Assembly (NCBI GenBank): GCA_947471745.1
Contig: CANJKZ010000934.1
Span: forward strand, 62,001-126,000
Origin: Closterium sp. Naga37s-1
Taxonomy: Eukaryota; Streptophyta; Zygnematophyceae; Desmidiales; Closteriaceae
Reading direction: 5' to 3'
Length of the DNA stretch: 64,000 bases
The translations under genes and the position numbers were made by a program. Each line of letters begins with the position of its first letter. The first letter of the stretch is position 1. Below are positions 1 through 10,110 of the stretch, piece by piece. The notes beneath the pieces are model-generated. The model did no database searches. It was not told where the DNA came from and saw only the letters and a list, made by a program, of their open reading frames with translations.

Positions 1-1036
1 CGCGCTCGTGGCTCGAGTCGTGCGGGCTGCCTGTCTGCCCCGCCACGGGACTCCCCGCAAGCACCGCCACGGCCGCTACCTCCGCGCCCCCTCCCGCTTC
101 CACCACGCACACAGCAGGGCGAAGGGACGCTGGCTCTTCAGAGCTCTCAAAGGCCACCGGCGGGTGCAGAAGCCGCGCGGGTGGCTGCGCGCGGGGGGGC
201 ACGCGGTGCAGCGCCACCGCCACCTCGCCCGCCACCTCGACCTCCAGTACCGCGGGACCAGCGGGATCAACGGCCTCCATCCACTCCCCGTTTGCCTGCC
301 GACCATCGCACGCCTGTGCGCATGCCTGTGGGTCCGCCTGTCCCTGCGTCTGAGGCTCTTGCGCGCACAAGCCAGACGCAGAAGGCGCGTCTCTACTGCC
401 GGCTTCCCTCTCTCCGCTGCTCCACTCCGCCTTTGCGTCCGCGCCAGCCGTGCTCACCGTGCTTCCCGCGCTCTGTTCCCCGCCGGGCGGAGCAGCGGAG
501 CTAACCCTAACGGCATTGGTGGGCAGCGAGGCGAGCGGGTGCGTGGCGGGCGGCAAGGAGCTCATGCGGCGCCGCTTGTACACGCTCAGCCCCTCCTCCG
601 CGGACTGGCGCCGTTTGTCGCACGCCGAGGCGCCATGCGGCTGCTCGACGTCCGAAGCGGCACTTTGAGTGACAGCTGTCACGGGGAACATTGTGGATAC
701 GGGCGGCTCGTTGCCGGCCAAGAGACGGCCGCCCAAAAGTCCACTGCTTTCGCTACTTCCAGACGTGCGCATGCGCCGGCTGCGCAGCGTGATGTGGTTC
801 TTGTCGCTCGACGACGCCTTGCGACTGTCGCCCGAGATCCCATCCTCCATGTTGTCCCGGCCTGTCCGTCCCGCCGTCTGCTTCGTCTTTGCCGCCGCTG
901 CCGACCCGTTGGCCCGTTGTTCTTCCCTTTTCGCCAGCATCCCCTTGATGTTGCACTGCACGTACCGCCATTTTGGCGCCGCGACAACTGTGCAGTCAGT
1001 ATCTGCTGCCCTCTGCGGGTCCGCCTTCTTCCGCAT
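1..1036 (-). CDS. Unrecognised protein, partial: 3' end lies beyond the left edge
   Basis: One minus-strand frame stays open from a stop at 1088-1090 to the left edge of the window, more than 1 kb without a stop. The first in-frame ATG is at 1036. The predicted protein starts with a basic segment, then has a compact-looking stretch (KWRYVQCNIKGMLAKREE, about residues 22-39) followed by a Ser/Ala/Arg-rich, probably disordered region with basic patches (for example VYKRRRMSS) that could be nuclear-localisation signals. The frame also continues upstream of the ATG through a plausible coding stretch (VQWCVILFARMRKK), so the real start may lie in an upstream exon spliced at an AG near 1075. I do not recognise the family. 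The opposite strand is also open for much of this stretch, a common artefact at high GC, so strand choice rests on the better-looking residue composition only. Confidence 0.4.
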   Translation of the reverse strand, partial: MRKKADPQRAADTDCTVVAAPKWRYVQCNIKGMLAKREEQRANGSAAAAKTKQTAGRTGRDNMEDGISGDSRKASSSDKNHITLRSRRMRTSGSSESSGLLGGRLLAGNEPPVSTMFPVTAVTQSAASDVEQPHGASACDKRRQSAEEGLSVYKRRRMSSLPPATHPLASLPTNAVRVSSAAPPGGEQSAGSTVSTAGADAKAEWSSGEREAGSRDAPSASGLCAQEPQTQGQADPQACAQACDGRQANGEWMEAVDPAGPAVLEVEVAGEVAVALHRVPPRAQPPARLLHPPVAFESSEEPASLRPAVCVVEAGGGAEVAAVAVLAGSPVAGQTGSPHDSSHER

Positions 1037-2215
1037 CCTCGCGAATAGGATCACGCACCACTGTACGTCGGACTTCAATAACGAAAGTTAAGGACTTAGC
1101 CTGGAAAGATGCGCAGGCTGTTGAAATGAGTCCAGAGAGCCATGGAGAGAGTACTGGGTGGTGAGTGAAGTCGAGAATGAGGGTTGGGTGGCGAAAGAGG
1201 AGGATATTCGAGAGGGGTGGGTGAATTGATGGGGGTGGGGGGCGAGGTGCGATGGAAGAACGAGGTGAGGGGAGTTCCGTGGCCGAACCCCGTTTGGATT
1301 TTGATTCAAGGGTTCAAATTGACGGAATTCGGTAAGAGCAGACAAAACCAAGAGGCCAACAATTAGCATTTCGTACAGTGGTGTCTGACACCATACAAAT
1401 GTTGCTGCAATGAATGAGCCCATCATCAAACCCACGCACATGCTTCAGATAGGGATGAATTAATTAGTCTAAAGTTCACTTTTTAGATTTTAACGTAGAA
1501 GTACCCTGAATTTCTATATGCATAGTAAAGTTTCTCTTATACGCGTCATATATTATATGAAGGGCTTCAGGAATAATTTTACTGCAATTATTGATTTCAT
1601 TTACTACTAGTTCTCTAAAATGGATTAGTTCACGTAATGCTGGGCTGGTAAAGGCCGTAATGCTTGGCGTGTTTGTACATATGAGCTGATAAGGAAGCAG
1701 CTCGTATTCGACGACTCCGAAGTAGTCATTTTCACGCACCAATTCTCAACCGCTCTGCAGCCCCCATCGAACCGCTAGTTTCAATGTCCGCGTACCTGTC
1801 AGCTGACGTAGGACCGTCACATGCGCGCCTCAATTTCTCCGCGCCACGCGACCCAGCGCTCCCTCGATGACCTCCCCGTTCATCTTCCTTGACGCCCCGC
1901 GCGAGCAGCTGAAGCGAGTCGAATGGTGGACTCAGCAGGAAGGCAGGGTGGCCCGTGCCAACGGAGCCACCCAACAGTTCCGCGAAGGGACGCGCTGGAA
2001 AGGAGCGTGTTTCCGACCGCGCGTTGCGTGTCGGCGTGGACAAGAAGAGAACCAGAGTCGACCTTATTTTACTCATCGGATTCGACCCTTTCCAGGAGTT
2101 TAAAGCTTCATCGCCTTCTCTGTTCCGCACGACAGGAAGGTTACTCGTTGGCTTCTGCTTTTCGCCAGGAACGTTAACTCGAAACGCTTAGTTCGTTCCG
2201 TATTCTGTTCTAACG
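1037..2215. other. Intergenic region with an AT-rich island
   Basis: No convincing gene. About 1370-1750 is clearly richer in A/T than the surrounding DNA and contains an 88-codon minus-strand open frame (1742-1476) described separately. The part from about 1750 to 2215 is the upstream region of the arabinogalactan-type gene and has no clear TATA box by eye. Confidence 0.5.
1476..1742 (-). other. Small AT-rich open frame of unknown origin
   Basis: This 88-codon frame has no ATG at its beginning (it opens at a TTG; the first ATG lies near the C-terminus). The translation is not low-complexity: it has a mixed composition with aromatic, acidic and hydrophobic residues (for example NDYFGVVEYELLPYQL and IIPEALHIIYDAYKR) and ends in a short Lys-rich tail. 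Base composition differs sharply from neighbouring genes. It may be a decayed fragment of an inserted element or of organellar or viral DNA, or a chance frame in AT-rich DNA. I do not recognise it. Confidence 0.2.
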
Positions 2216-2760
2216 ATGGGTCGCTCCAAGTCGTTAGCGATGCTGTCTGTGCTGCTGGCGCTCGTCGCCCTCTCTATGGCGCCCGTGCGCGCTCAGCCGC
2301 GCGCGCCCCCTACGCCAACCCCAGCGAGCCCGTCGCCCGCACCGGCGTCCAGCCCTTCCCCCGCGCCAGCGTCCGCGCCCACGCCAGCGTCCGCACCCAC
2401 ACCGGCATCAGCGCCGTCCCCGGCCCCCGTGCCCGCTCCCGGCCCCGCTCCCACTCCGGCCCCTGTCCCCGCGCCTGCGCCTGCACCCGTCCCGGCATCA
2501 CCACCGCCTCCCGTTGTTCCCCCGCCGCCCCCTAAGGCCGCGTCCACAGGTATTTGCGCAGAGCAGTTCGGGAGGGTCCACGTATCCTGTAGCAAAGCCT
2601 GATGTGAAGTCGTTTGTCGTTGCTGACGCGTTTCCATGTTTCTGATTCCGCCGTTTTGGCGTTGCCTGTGTTTGCCGCGATCCCTGTGGCGTGTGTTGCA
2701 GGTGCAACGATGCTCGCATCGCTGCTGTTCGTCGCGCCTCTCGTTGCGCTCGTCGTGTAA
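2216..2760 (+). CDS. Classical arabinogalactan-type protein, GPI-anchored, two exons
   Basis: Two exons, 2216-2549 and 2702-2760, joined through a GT-AG intron (2550-2701) in phase 1, give a 130-residue protein. Residues 1-27 form a signal peptide ending in VRAQ. Residues about 28-106 are almost only Ala-Pro, Ser-Pro and Thr-Pro dipeptides, the signature for prolyl hydroxylation and type II arabinogalactan attachment, with a short PPPPP extensin-like stretch near the end. Exon 2 supplies a small-residue cleavage region (STGAT) and a hydrophobic tail (MLASLLFVAPLVALVV) ending at the stop, as expected of a GPI-anchor signal. The unspliced frame would end at 2602 without any hydrophobic tail, which supports the splice. 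The product should be an extracellular, plasma-membrane-tethered proteoglycan. The gene is convergent with the GAF/PAS gene to its right. Confidence 0.85.
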
Positions 2761-3232
2761 ACTGAACGGAGGCCCGCTGTGAGGCTGTCAGTTGGAAGGC
2801 CGCGGGGTTTCTCCATCTTCGAAATAGTGATCAGGAGTGTGTGAAGCCGAAGCCGTGATGAGCATGCATGTATAGGAACAGCTTAGGAACCCATACGAGT
2901 TGACCCATTGGTTACTTAGTACGGTAGTTAGGACACTTATATGCCTTCAAAACCTTCAAAACTTCTAACACTTGTTGGACGCAATGAACAAATGGAATAC
3001 CTAGAAAGAGACTCAAACTGCTACCTCCTAATCTACTACCTAGCCTACCGTACACTACGTACACACCCATTGAATGCAGTCCAGCACACACTAAGCACAC
3101 TTTGAACACACACCACGCAAGCACACACAATGACTCCCACAAGACAACGCAACACAACACAGCACCTGCAACACATCATCAAGCCATTCGCCTGTCGCCA
3201 TTCAGCAAGAGGGGACGGGTGGGTGCATCAGC
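2761..3232. other. Convergent intergenic region (3' flanks)
   Basis: This gap holds the 3' flanks of two convergent genes. About 2930-3170 is A/C-rich with short direct repeats (CTTCAAAAC at about 2945-2962) and many ACACA runs. No gene or RNA is evident. Confidence 0.5.
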
Positions 3233-3853
3233 TTAGCTGTTGAGGGAGGCGACATAGTTGTGGAAGTTGGACTGCTGCTTGGCGCTGTCCAGCGACCGGA
3301 AGCGCATGAGCCCCGTGCTGCGCCGCCTGCTGCTGCCGCGCGTGCTGCTGCCCTCCTCCCCAAACTTGCGAAACAGAACCTGCCCCTCCGCCCACTGCCC
3401 CGGCAACTCCTGCTGTGGTTGCTGCTGCTGCTGCTGTTGCTGATGCTGATGATACTGCTGCTGCTGCTGGTACTGCTGGTACGGCTGCTGCTGCCCATGA
3501 AAGCCTTCCAAGGGACTGCTACTCAGCTCAGCCCCTCCCCGCTCGCGTCTGTTCTCCCACACTTCTGCCGCTTCGCCAACCCCACCTCCCAGCCTGCCTG
3601 CTCCGCCTCCATCCCTGTGGGGGCCCTGAGATGCGCTGCTGATTGTGGGCCTGAATTGTGGGGGCGTTCCTATCGGTGACAAGAACCCAGAGGTTGGTGG
3701 TGATTTGGGCACTGCTGATAGCGGCATCGCCACTAATGCTGGCGCCGCTGCTGATGCTGCTGCTGCTGCTGATGCTGCTGATGCTGCTGATGCTGCTGAT
3801 ACTGCTGCTGCTGCTGATGCTGCTGATACTGCTGCTGCTGCTGATGCTGCTGA

Positions 3854-3892
<39 letters not shown>

Positions 3893-6800
3893 GGCTGGTG
3901 GTGGTGCTGCTCTTGCTGCTGCTCTTGCTGATAATGAGGGTGCTAACGATCGCCCAAACGCGGGTGCAACAAGTGGTGCCGACGAAGGCGATAATGGTGG
4001 AGGGAACGACAGCCCTGATGACGGTGCTGCCGATGTTGCTGCCGACGAGGCTGCCAGTGCTGGGGGCGAGAGCAGTGGTGGGGTGGCAGAGGAGGAGTGC
4101 AGGGGGGGCAGGGACTGGAACATGGACCCGGACGGCAGTGACGACTGGCTTCTCAGTGACCCTCGGCTGGGCGGAGGCAGGTCCCATGAAGGTGCAGTGC
4201 GTGACTCGGCCTGTCCCGTCCCATCCCAAACAGCCCACACACCGCCCCGTTCATCCACGTCACCCGCCCGTCCCCCCCCACCGTCATCAGCCCGTCCCGC
4301 GCCACCTGGCACGTGCAGCAGGAGGGGGGAAGGGTGGTTAAGGGTGGAAGACGGAGGGATTCGGGAAGGGAAGGGGTTCGGGTGGTTATGAGCAGGTGGA
4401 AGGTGGTAGATGAAGAGGGAGAGGAGCGGGCGTGGCACGAAGACGAGCATGCGGGGAGAAACAATAAAGGATGGGGGAAGATGGAAAGACGTGTTACTGG
4501 GAAGGGAGTGAGAGAACGCCATGAGCACAAGGAAGAGACGAGAACGAGCGGGTAGAGGCGGGGGAGGAGGGGTGAGAGGGGGAACCTGGAGGACGGAGAG
4601 CAGGCGCAGCTCAGCATCGCGCTTGCGCTTCCTCTCTTGCACGGCCTGCAGCATGACGGCCACACTGGCTGTCAGCGGCTCCAGCTCCTGCAGCAACGCG
4701 CGGCTGTACCCGCCCGCCCTGTTGGCCAGCGCGTACATGCCGATCATCTCGGAACCTGCAGGGAGAGGCGCGGATGGTGGCATGCGGCATTCATCCCATC
4801 AGTCGCGGGACAGTGCTCGTGGTGCACGCCCAGGGCATGGCAGTCAAAGTGAGGCATCGATTTATCAACGAGTGTGTGGGACAGAGGGAGAGGCACTGAC
4901 CGACGATGAGGGGCACGCCAAGGAAGGCGGAGAGTGGCGGGTGGCCCGGGGGCACGCCGCCAGAGCGGGGATCGAGGGCGGGGCGGTTGGAGATGACGGG
5001 CGCGGAGGAGAGCAGTGTGGCGCCCAGCAGGTTGGACGTGTTGGTGAACACGAGCCCGCGGTGCGAGTTGTCCCGGTACCATGCCTGCAGCTCCTCCGTC
5101 CATGCTATGTTCGATGCTGCATGCGACTGCCGTGCCGTGGCGGGCCGTGCCATGCCATGCCATGCCACGCCATGCCACCGACCGACACATGGGTCCACAT
5201 AGGCAGTGGGCAGGGTTAAACGACATGCCATGCCATGCCAGCACCACACACCACACACCACAAAGCACAGCACACCATGGGAGGAAGGGTCTTACTTTGC
5301 AGCAAAGGGGTTGCACTGCATCACAGCAAAGGGGTTGCACTGCATCACAGCAAAGGGGTTGCACTGCATCACAGCAAAGGGGTTGCACTGCATCACAGCA
5401 AAGGGGTTGCACTGCATCACAGCAAAGGGGTTGCACTGCATCACAGCAAAGGGGTTGCACTGCATCACAGCAAAGGGGTTGCACTGCATCACAGCAAAGG
5501 GGTTGCACTGCATCACAGCAAAGGGGTTGCACTGCATCACAGCAAAGGGGTTGCACTGCATCACAGCAAAGGGGTTGCACTGCATCACTTTCAACGGTGC
5601 TAGGCAGGTGGGGAAGGGGATGCACGGGACGGGGGAGGGAAGGGGCGAGAATAGGCGCGTGTTTGCACCTTGAGGTAGGGAGCGCCGTTGGCCTGGAAGA
5701 GCACGGAGCCGATGAGCCCGAACTTGGACGATGTCATGTCCAGCAGCGCGCCCAGCAGATGCTCAAACACCCTCCCCGCCCCCGCTGACTGCTCGCCCGT
5801 GCCACAGCCGCGCGGGTCGGGGGAGGGAGGGGGGAGAGAGAGAGGAGGGAGGGGGAAGAGGCAAAAGCAGCAGGTTGGTTGGTTAGCAGACAGTGGGTGG
5901 TGGACATGAGGGGGCGTGTAGGATGGGATGGGCATGGGCATGGCGAGCAGCAGTGGGCTGTGAGTCACCTGGTCGGACTGCAGCAGCATCTGAGCCGTCG
6001 TGATGGCTCTCAGCATCTTGCCATCCATTGACACCTCCCCCCGCCCCGCCTCCTCCCTCTCCGCTTCCCCCCTGCCCGCCTCCAGGCCCGCGCTCCCTCC
6101 ACTGCTTCTCCCCGGACTCCCCTTACTTCCTTCCCCCCGCTCGCCCCCCTGGCCCGCCCAAGCGCCTCCGCCCGCCCGCGCGCCGTCGGACTCTACGTGC
6201 GCCACCGTCTCGTAGCTGCGCGACCGTGGCATGGGGCGCCGTCCGCTGCCGCCCTCCCGTGCTGCTGCTGTTGCTGCTGCCGCTGCCGCAGCCGCGCCCA
6301 TCCCCATGGGGCAGCCTGAAATGGTCCCCGCAAGCGCCTGGCCTTGCTGGCTGCTGCCGCTGCTGTGCGCACTCCGCCCCCCCTCACTCCCGTACTCGCC
6401 TTGCCCCGCCCCGAACGGGCTCTGCTCCCCCGCATGCACACTCACGCTCCGCCCCACCTGCCCCAAGCTCTTCTTCCGCCCTCGCCGTCTCCGCCCGCCC
6501 AGCCCACTCCCCCCCTAGTCGCCCTCTGCGCCACCCTTTCCGCCTTCCGCGCCCTCCCCCTCCTCTGCCGTCGCCGCCAACAGCTCAATCTCCCCCAGCC
6601 CCCCGACGGCGGCACCCCCATCCGCTCCCCCGTCCCTGCTTCCCCCTACGAGGTCCCCGCTCACTGCCATCATTTCCGCCAGCTGCGCCGCATCCGACCG
6701 CGCGCGCCTCAGGCCCCCGAGCCCGCCTAGCGCGCCCTTCAACCTCCCGGACAAGCCCCTGTGGAGGCTCGTGCCCCCAGCTGCTGACGTGGCTGACAGC

Positions 6801-8461
6801 GATGCTGACGCGGGTAATGGAGGCGGCGGGGTGGACGACGGAACACCAGAGGCCGGGGCGCGGGAAGCGGAGTGGGTGCGCGGGATGGAAAAGCCCAGCG
6901 CGAACCGCTGCGCGCCTAGGGGCGGGCGGACATCTCCCGCGTCGCCTGCGGAACTGGACAGCGCCGCCTTGAGCGGCCCCGAGGCGGGCTTGTCCGCGGA
7001 GCGAACGGGCGAGCGGGAAGGCGGGATAGCTCCTGCGCTCTCTGCTGACGTGGTAGCAGAGTCGTTACTGGCTGCACGCGTGCGCGCGACGGGGTTGAGC
7101 GGAATGGATCCCGACGAGGAGGACTGCGCGGGGCGGAGGTCGTGCGCGGGGGACGCGAAGGCAGCGGCGGCGGCGGAGAGCAGGGAGGAGGTCATTGCGG
7201 CGGTGGCGGTGACAGTGCGCCGCAACGGCGGCGGCCGCATGCCTCCCCCGCCCGCCCCACTCAACCCGCCGCCAGCGATTGCAGCGCCGCCACCGCTCCC
7301 TCCGCTGGCGGCTGCAGCGGCGGAGAGGGAAGCGAGCGCGAGCGCGTCTGTGTTGCGGCTGCTGCCGCCCTTGCGCCCCCACAGCTTGTATCCCGACCGC
7401 GATTCCGCTGCCTCCCCCACTGCCATCCTCACTCCCCCGCCCGCGTCCTCATCTGCGCATTCCGCCAGCCCGCCATCGGCTTCCCCCTGGTCTATAGCGC
7501 CCTGCGCGTTCTCCTCGAGCGCGCGGGAAATTGAGCCCGCGGAGTGCGGGGTGAAGTGCGCCTTCCCGTGGGCCTCCGCGCTGCCGAACGAGCGCGGACG
7601 AGCGTCCAGGTTTGTCCCGAACGTGGGGGACAGGGGCGGGAGGGCCGAAGCATTGGCGGGAGACAGGCGGTTACTGCCCACTGGCGGACGCCGGGGGGGA
7701 ACTGGCGGCGTCGCGGAGGGAGTGGGGGAAATCAGAGGGCTGAGCGGAGCAGGCGGAGCGGGGAAAGACAAGGAGGAAGCGGGCGCGATGGGCGCGAGAG
7801 ACGCAGAGGACGGCTCGTGCATGCCTAGGGCTTCAAAGATGGCTCTCAGGCGATGCCGTCGCGTCCAGTCCTCCCGCTCGTTGCCGCACTTGGAGCATCT
7901 GCAGGCCGGAACGACGGGAGGGAACGAGGAAGAACGATGTGCTAAGATACATAAATGAGGTGGAAGACTGACACGGACTAGCGTGTCAAGGCCGCTCCTT
8001 GCCATTCTCTCGCTCCTAAACCAGCACGAAAAGTAAAGAATTTTAGGCCTTTTACGAGGAGCAGCGCACGTGTCAGAGAGCTTACCGCCGAGCGCAGGTC
8101 ATCCAGTCGCTTACCGCCAGGCGGAGGTCATCCAGTCGCGGAACTCGAGCAGCTCCGCCTCCGACAGCCCCTCCACCGCCTCCAGCACCGACATTCCGCA
8201 CATCTCCGACATTCCACGCGCGCTCTCATCCCCCGCCGACCTCTCTCCCCCGATCAACCCACCGCTTGCGGAAAAAGGATCCTCCGCTGCAACTGCTGCG
8301 GACGACCTGGAACTTTCATTCAACGAGTCTGGCTGGTTGCCGGCAGTCGCTGCGCCCTGCAGTACGTGCTGCCGCACCGCCTTGGACACATTGTTTCCTG
8401 ATTCCGCCAACTGACGCGACGTCAGTGGATGACGGCGGGATGCAGATTGCTGCTGACCCAT
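3233..8461 (-). CDS. GAF-PAS domain protein with long disordered linkers (probable sensor or regulator)
   Basis: Proposed exons on the minus strand: 8461-8115, 7898-5969, 5788-5669, 5126-4901, 4755-4586, and 4305 down to the stop at 3233; phases match at each junction except as noted. Exon 1 carries an acidic helix (about residues 90-115) that joins in phase to a CSKCGNER zinc-ribbon-like motif. Exon 2 is a long Ala/Ser/Gly-rich region. Exons 3-5 build a GAF domain (VFEHLLGALLDM; SKFGLIGSVLF; FLGVPLIVGSEMIGMYALAN) ending in a helix rich in Lys/Arg/Glu. Exon 6 begins like a PAS domain (ARDGLMTVGGDGRVTWMNG) and the last ~330 codons are poly-Ala/Ser/Gln. Two problems: an in-frame TAG at 6515-6517 within exon 2, and a one-base frame offset between the PAS start and the C-terminal frame; each implies an unseen small intron, a sequence error or gene decay. 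No kinase or output domain was found. Confidence 0.6.
3762..3893. repeat. Coding trinucleotide (CTG/GAT) microsatellite
   Basis: Runs of CTG mixed with GAT/ATG triplets. On the minus strand they encode alternating Ala/Ser/Val blocks in the C-terminal disordered tail of the GAF/PAS gene. A second poly-Gln run from a similar repeat lies at about 3415-3470. Confidence 0.85.
5300..5588. repeat. 24-bp tandem array, 12 copies, intronic
   Basis: Twelve essentially identical 24-bp units, each containing CAAAGGGGTTGCACTGCAT, fill the GAF/PAS-gene intron between the exons ending at 5669 and starting at 5126. In transcript orientation each unit holds a pyrimidine-rich run followed by ATGCAG, so each copy resembles a 3' splice site. 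The unit is a multiple of three, which explains the long spurious open frames in several phases. Confidence 0.95.
8081..8138. repeat. 29-bp tandem duplication across a splice donor
   Basis: Two copies (8081-8109 and 8110-8138, three mismatches) span the end of exon 1 of the GAF/PAS gene and its GT donor. Each copy presents a CGGTAAGC donor on the minus strand (GT at 8114-8113 and at 8085-8084). Using the distal donor would add 29 nt and shift the frame. Confidence 0.85.
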
Positions 8462-10110
8462 GGCTGCTATTAGGGCTAACAAAGTTGCCTACAATATAAA
8501 CGCGGACGATCTTAAAGAATCAAATTCTATGCTTGATTCACATGGCTTTTTCCCTTCACGTCGAGCTCTGAAACAAGGTGGAAGAGTTACAACCTAAAAC
8601 CTCCTTGGGATGTCAGATACGGTCGAAATGCGCGCCCTATTTGACGCATATTGAGGATCGACGCAACCTGAGCAAGAGGACGAAGATGACAAGGTACTGA
8701 ACCATGCAAGGCTCTGGTTTTCCATTACGGCAAACCACATCCATAGGTGGCTCACCTCCGTACGGAAGAGCAAGCCAGGAAGGTTTGGATGAAACGCACG
8801 ACATGGGATTCGGCAGCGGGGATATGCAGGAGAGGGGAGGCAGGAGGGGGAGACGAAGGGGAAGAAGTGGAGCTGGGGTGGGGGGATGGGGAGCTTGTTT
8901 GATGACGCCGCTGGTCGACCAAAGGGGGTGTTCGTCTTTCTCATCAGCAGTGGTGGGTTGGCCTGCTGAATTTGGACGAGCAGCAGCAGCTCTTAACCTT
9001 TTTAAATCGTAACGCACCTTTTGAAAACGTTCATTGATTTGCAAATAATTGTATTGTAATTTTTTTATATAGGAAGGCATGCAGACTTGTGAGAGATTCT
9101 TTCATCTATGTGTGGAGCTGTATACTCGAAATAGCCGTGTTCCTGGAACGCGAACGTGTGACTGTAACGCAGCTTCCACACAAGAGAAGGTGTTTGGCTG
9201 CCACAAAAATTATTCCCGTAATTCCGCACGCAAATCTTGGCCTTCTGCGCCACGCTTGCAAGCCTACTTTTCCGCCACCGCGGCAAAATGTGAGTGGTGC
9301 TGGTGGAAGTTGTGGCTGTCGCAGTGTCGGAATGCTTTCTCTCTGGCCGTCGGATCATGTCAGGTCATTCCAGGTAAAATCGCTGGGGAGGCACCCATGA
9401 GGATTTCCGTTGGCTGGGCGAACCAATCACTTGGCCGTTCTAGGATTATGGGATGTGGGGGGAGAGAGAGAAGGGGGGGAGCACTTGGTGATGACAGTGG
9501 GTTTGAGATAGGCCATTCTTTCGCAGCCCGGAGTTTCGCGGCTCATCTTATGTGTCCAGTGTTAGGGTTCACGGTACTGTATTCCCTGTCTAAGGTTGCG
9601 GTACATTTGGCTTGAATTCGATGTTTCAGGCTCGAGATTTGTGTAAAAAAAAGTAGTGTTACCCGATTTTTTTTTCCGAGTTTTGGAGGCTCAGCTTTGT
9701 GAATTCGGGAACCCAAATGAGCTCGACGCGCTTTGCGGAGTGAGAAAAATCATGTCTAGTAACTCCACGGGATTTCGTCGAGCGTCCAAGCTGTGCGAAC
9801 CGGATGAAATACAGTTGAGCGAAACTAAGCATTTGTATGAAATCCACTTTCGCAACGTGCATTTGCGAAATCATTGACACGCCACCTCTTCACCAGCAGG
9901 GCCAGGCTCGATATTTCACGAGATTCTGTAATGTACCACGTCCTAAAATAGACTCCAGACTAGCCCTATCCCTAATCTCAAGTTTCCGCTCAGAACCTGA
10001 AAATCTTGTACGCTACATATCTTTTTACCCAGCACCCGTACAATCGCTACCATCGTCAGCCTACGCAAGTATTATTACCCCACGCAAGGATTGTGGAAAA
10101 CGGATAGGTC
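8462..10110. other. Divergent intergenic region between GAF/PAS and DUF789 genes
   Basis: About 1.65 kb between divergent start codons. Open frames occur on both strands (for example 9079-9615 plus and 8637-9080 minus), but none shows a recognisable domain, good initiator or consistent composition. A T-rich stretch lies at about 9050-9070 and another at 9645-9680. Probably two promoters and 5' leaders. Confidence 0.5.

Noticed and set aside
8..1048. 346-codon plus frame at the left edge
   Set aside because: Starts at GTG, is Arg/His-rich and lies opposite a minus-strand frame that extends through the window edge and has a better composition.
3645..4391. Plus-strand frames rich in Ala-Asp or Leu over the GAF/PAS gene tail
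   Set aside because: Antisense translation of the CTG/GAT microsatellite.
5206..5673. Possible CRISPR array at the 24-bp repeat
   Set aside because: Units are contiguous with no spacers, the DNA is eukaryotic, and no cas genes are present; the same applies to the 19-, 27- and 57-bp arrays.
9079..9615. 178-codon plus frame upstream of DUF789
   Set aside because: No ATG-supported start of quality, no recognisable domain, and overlapping frames on both strands look equally open.
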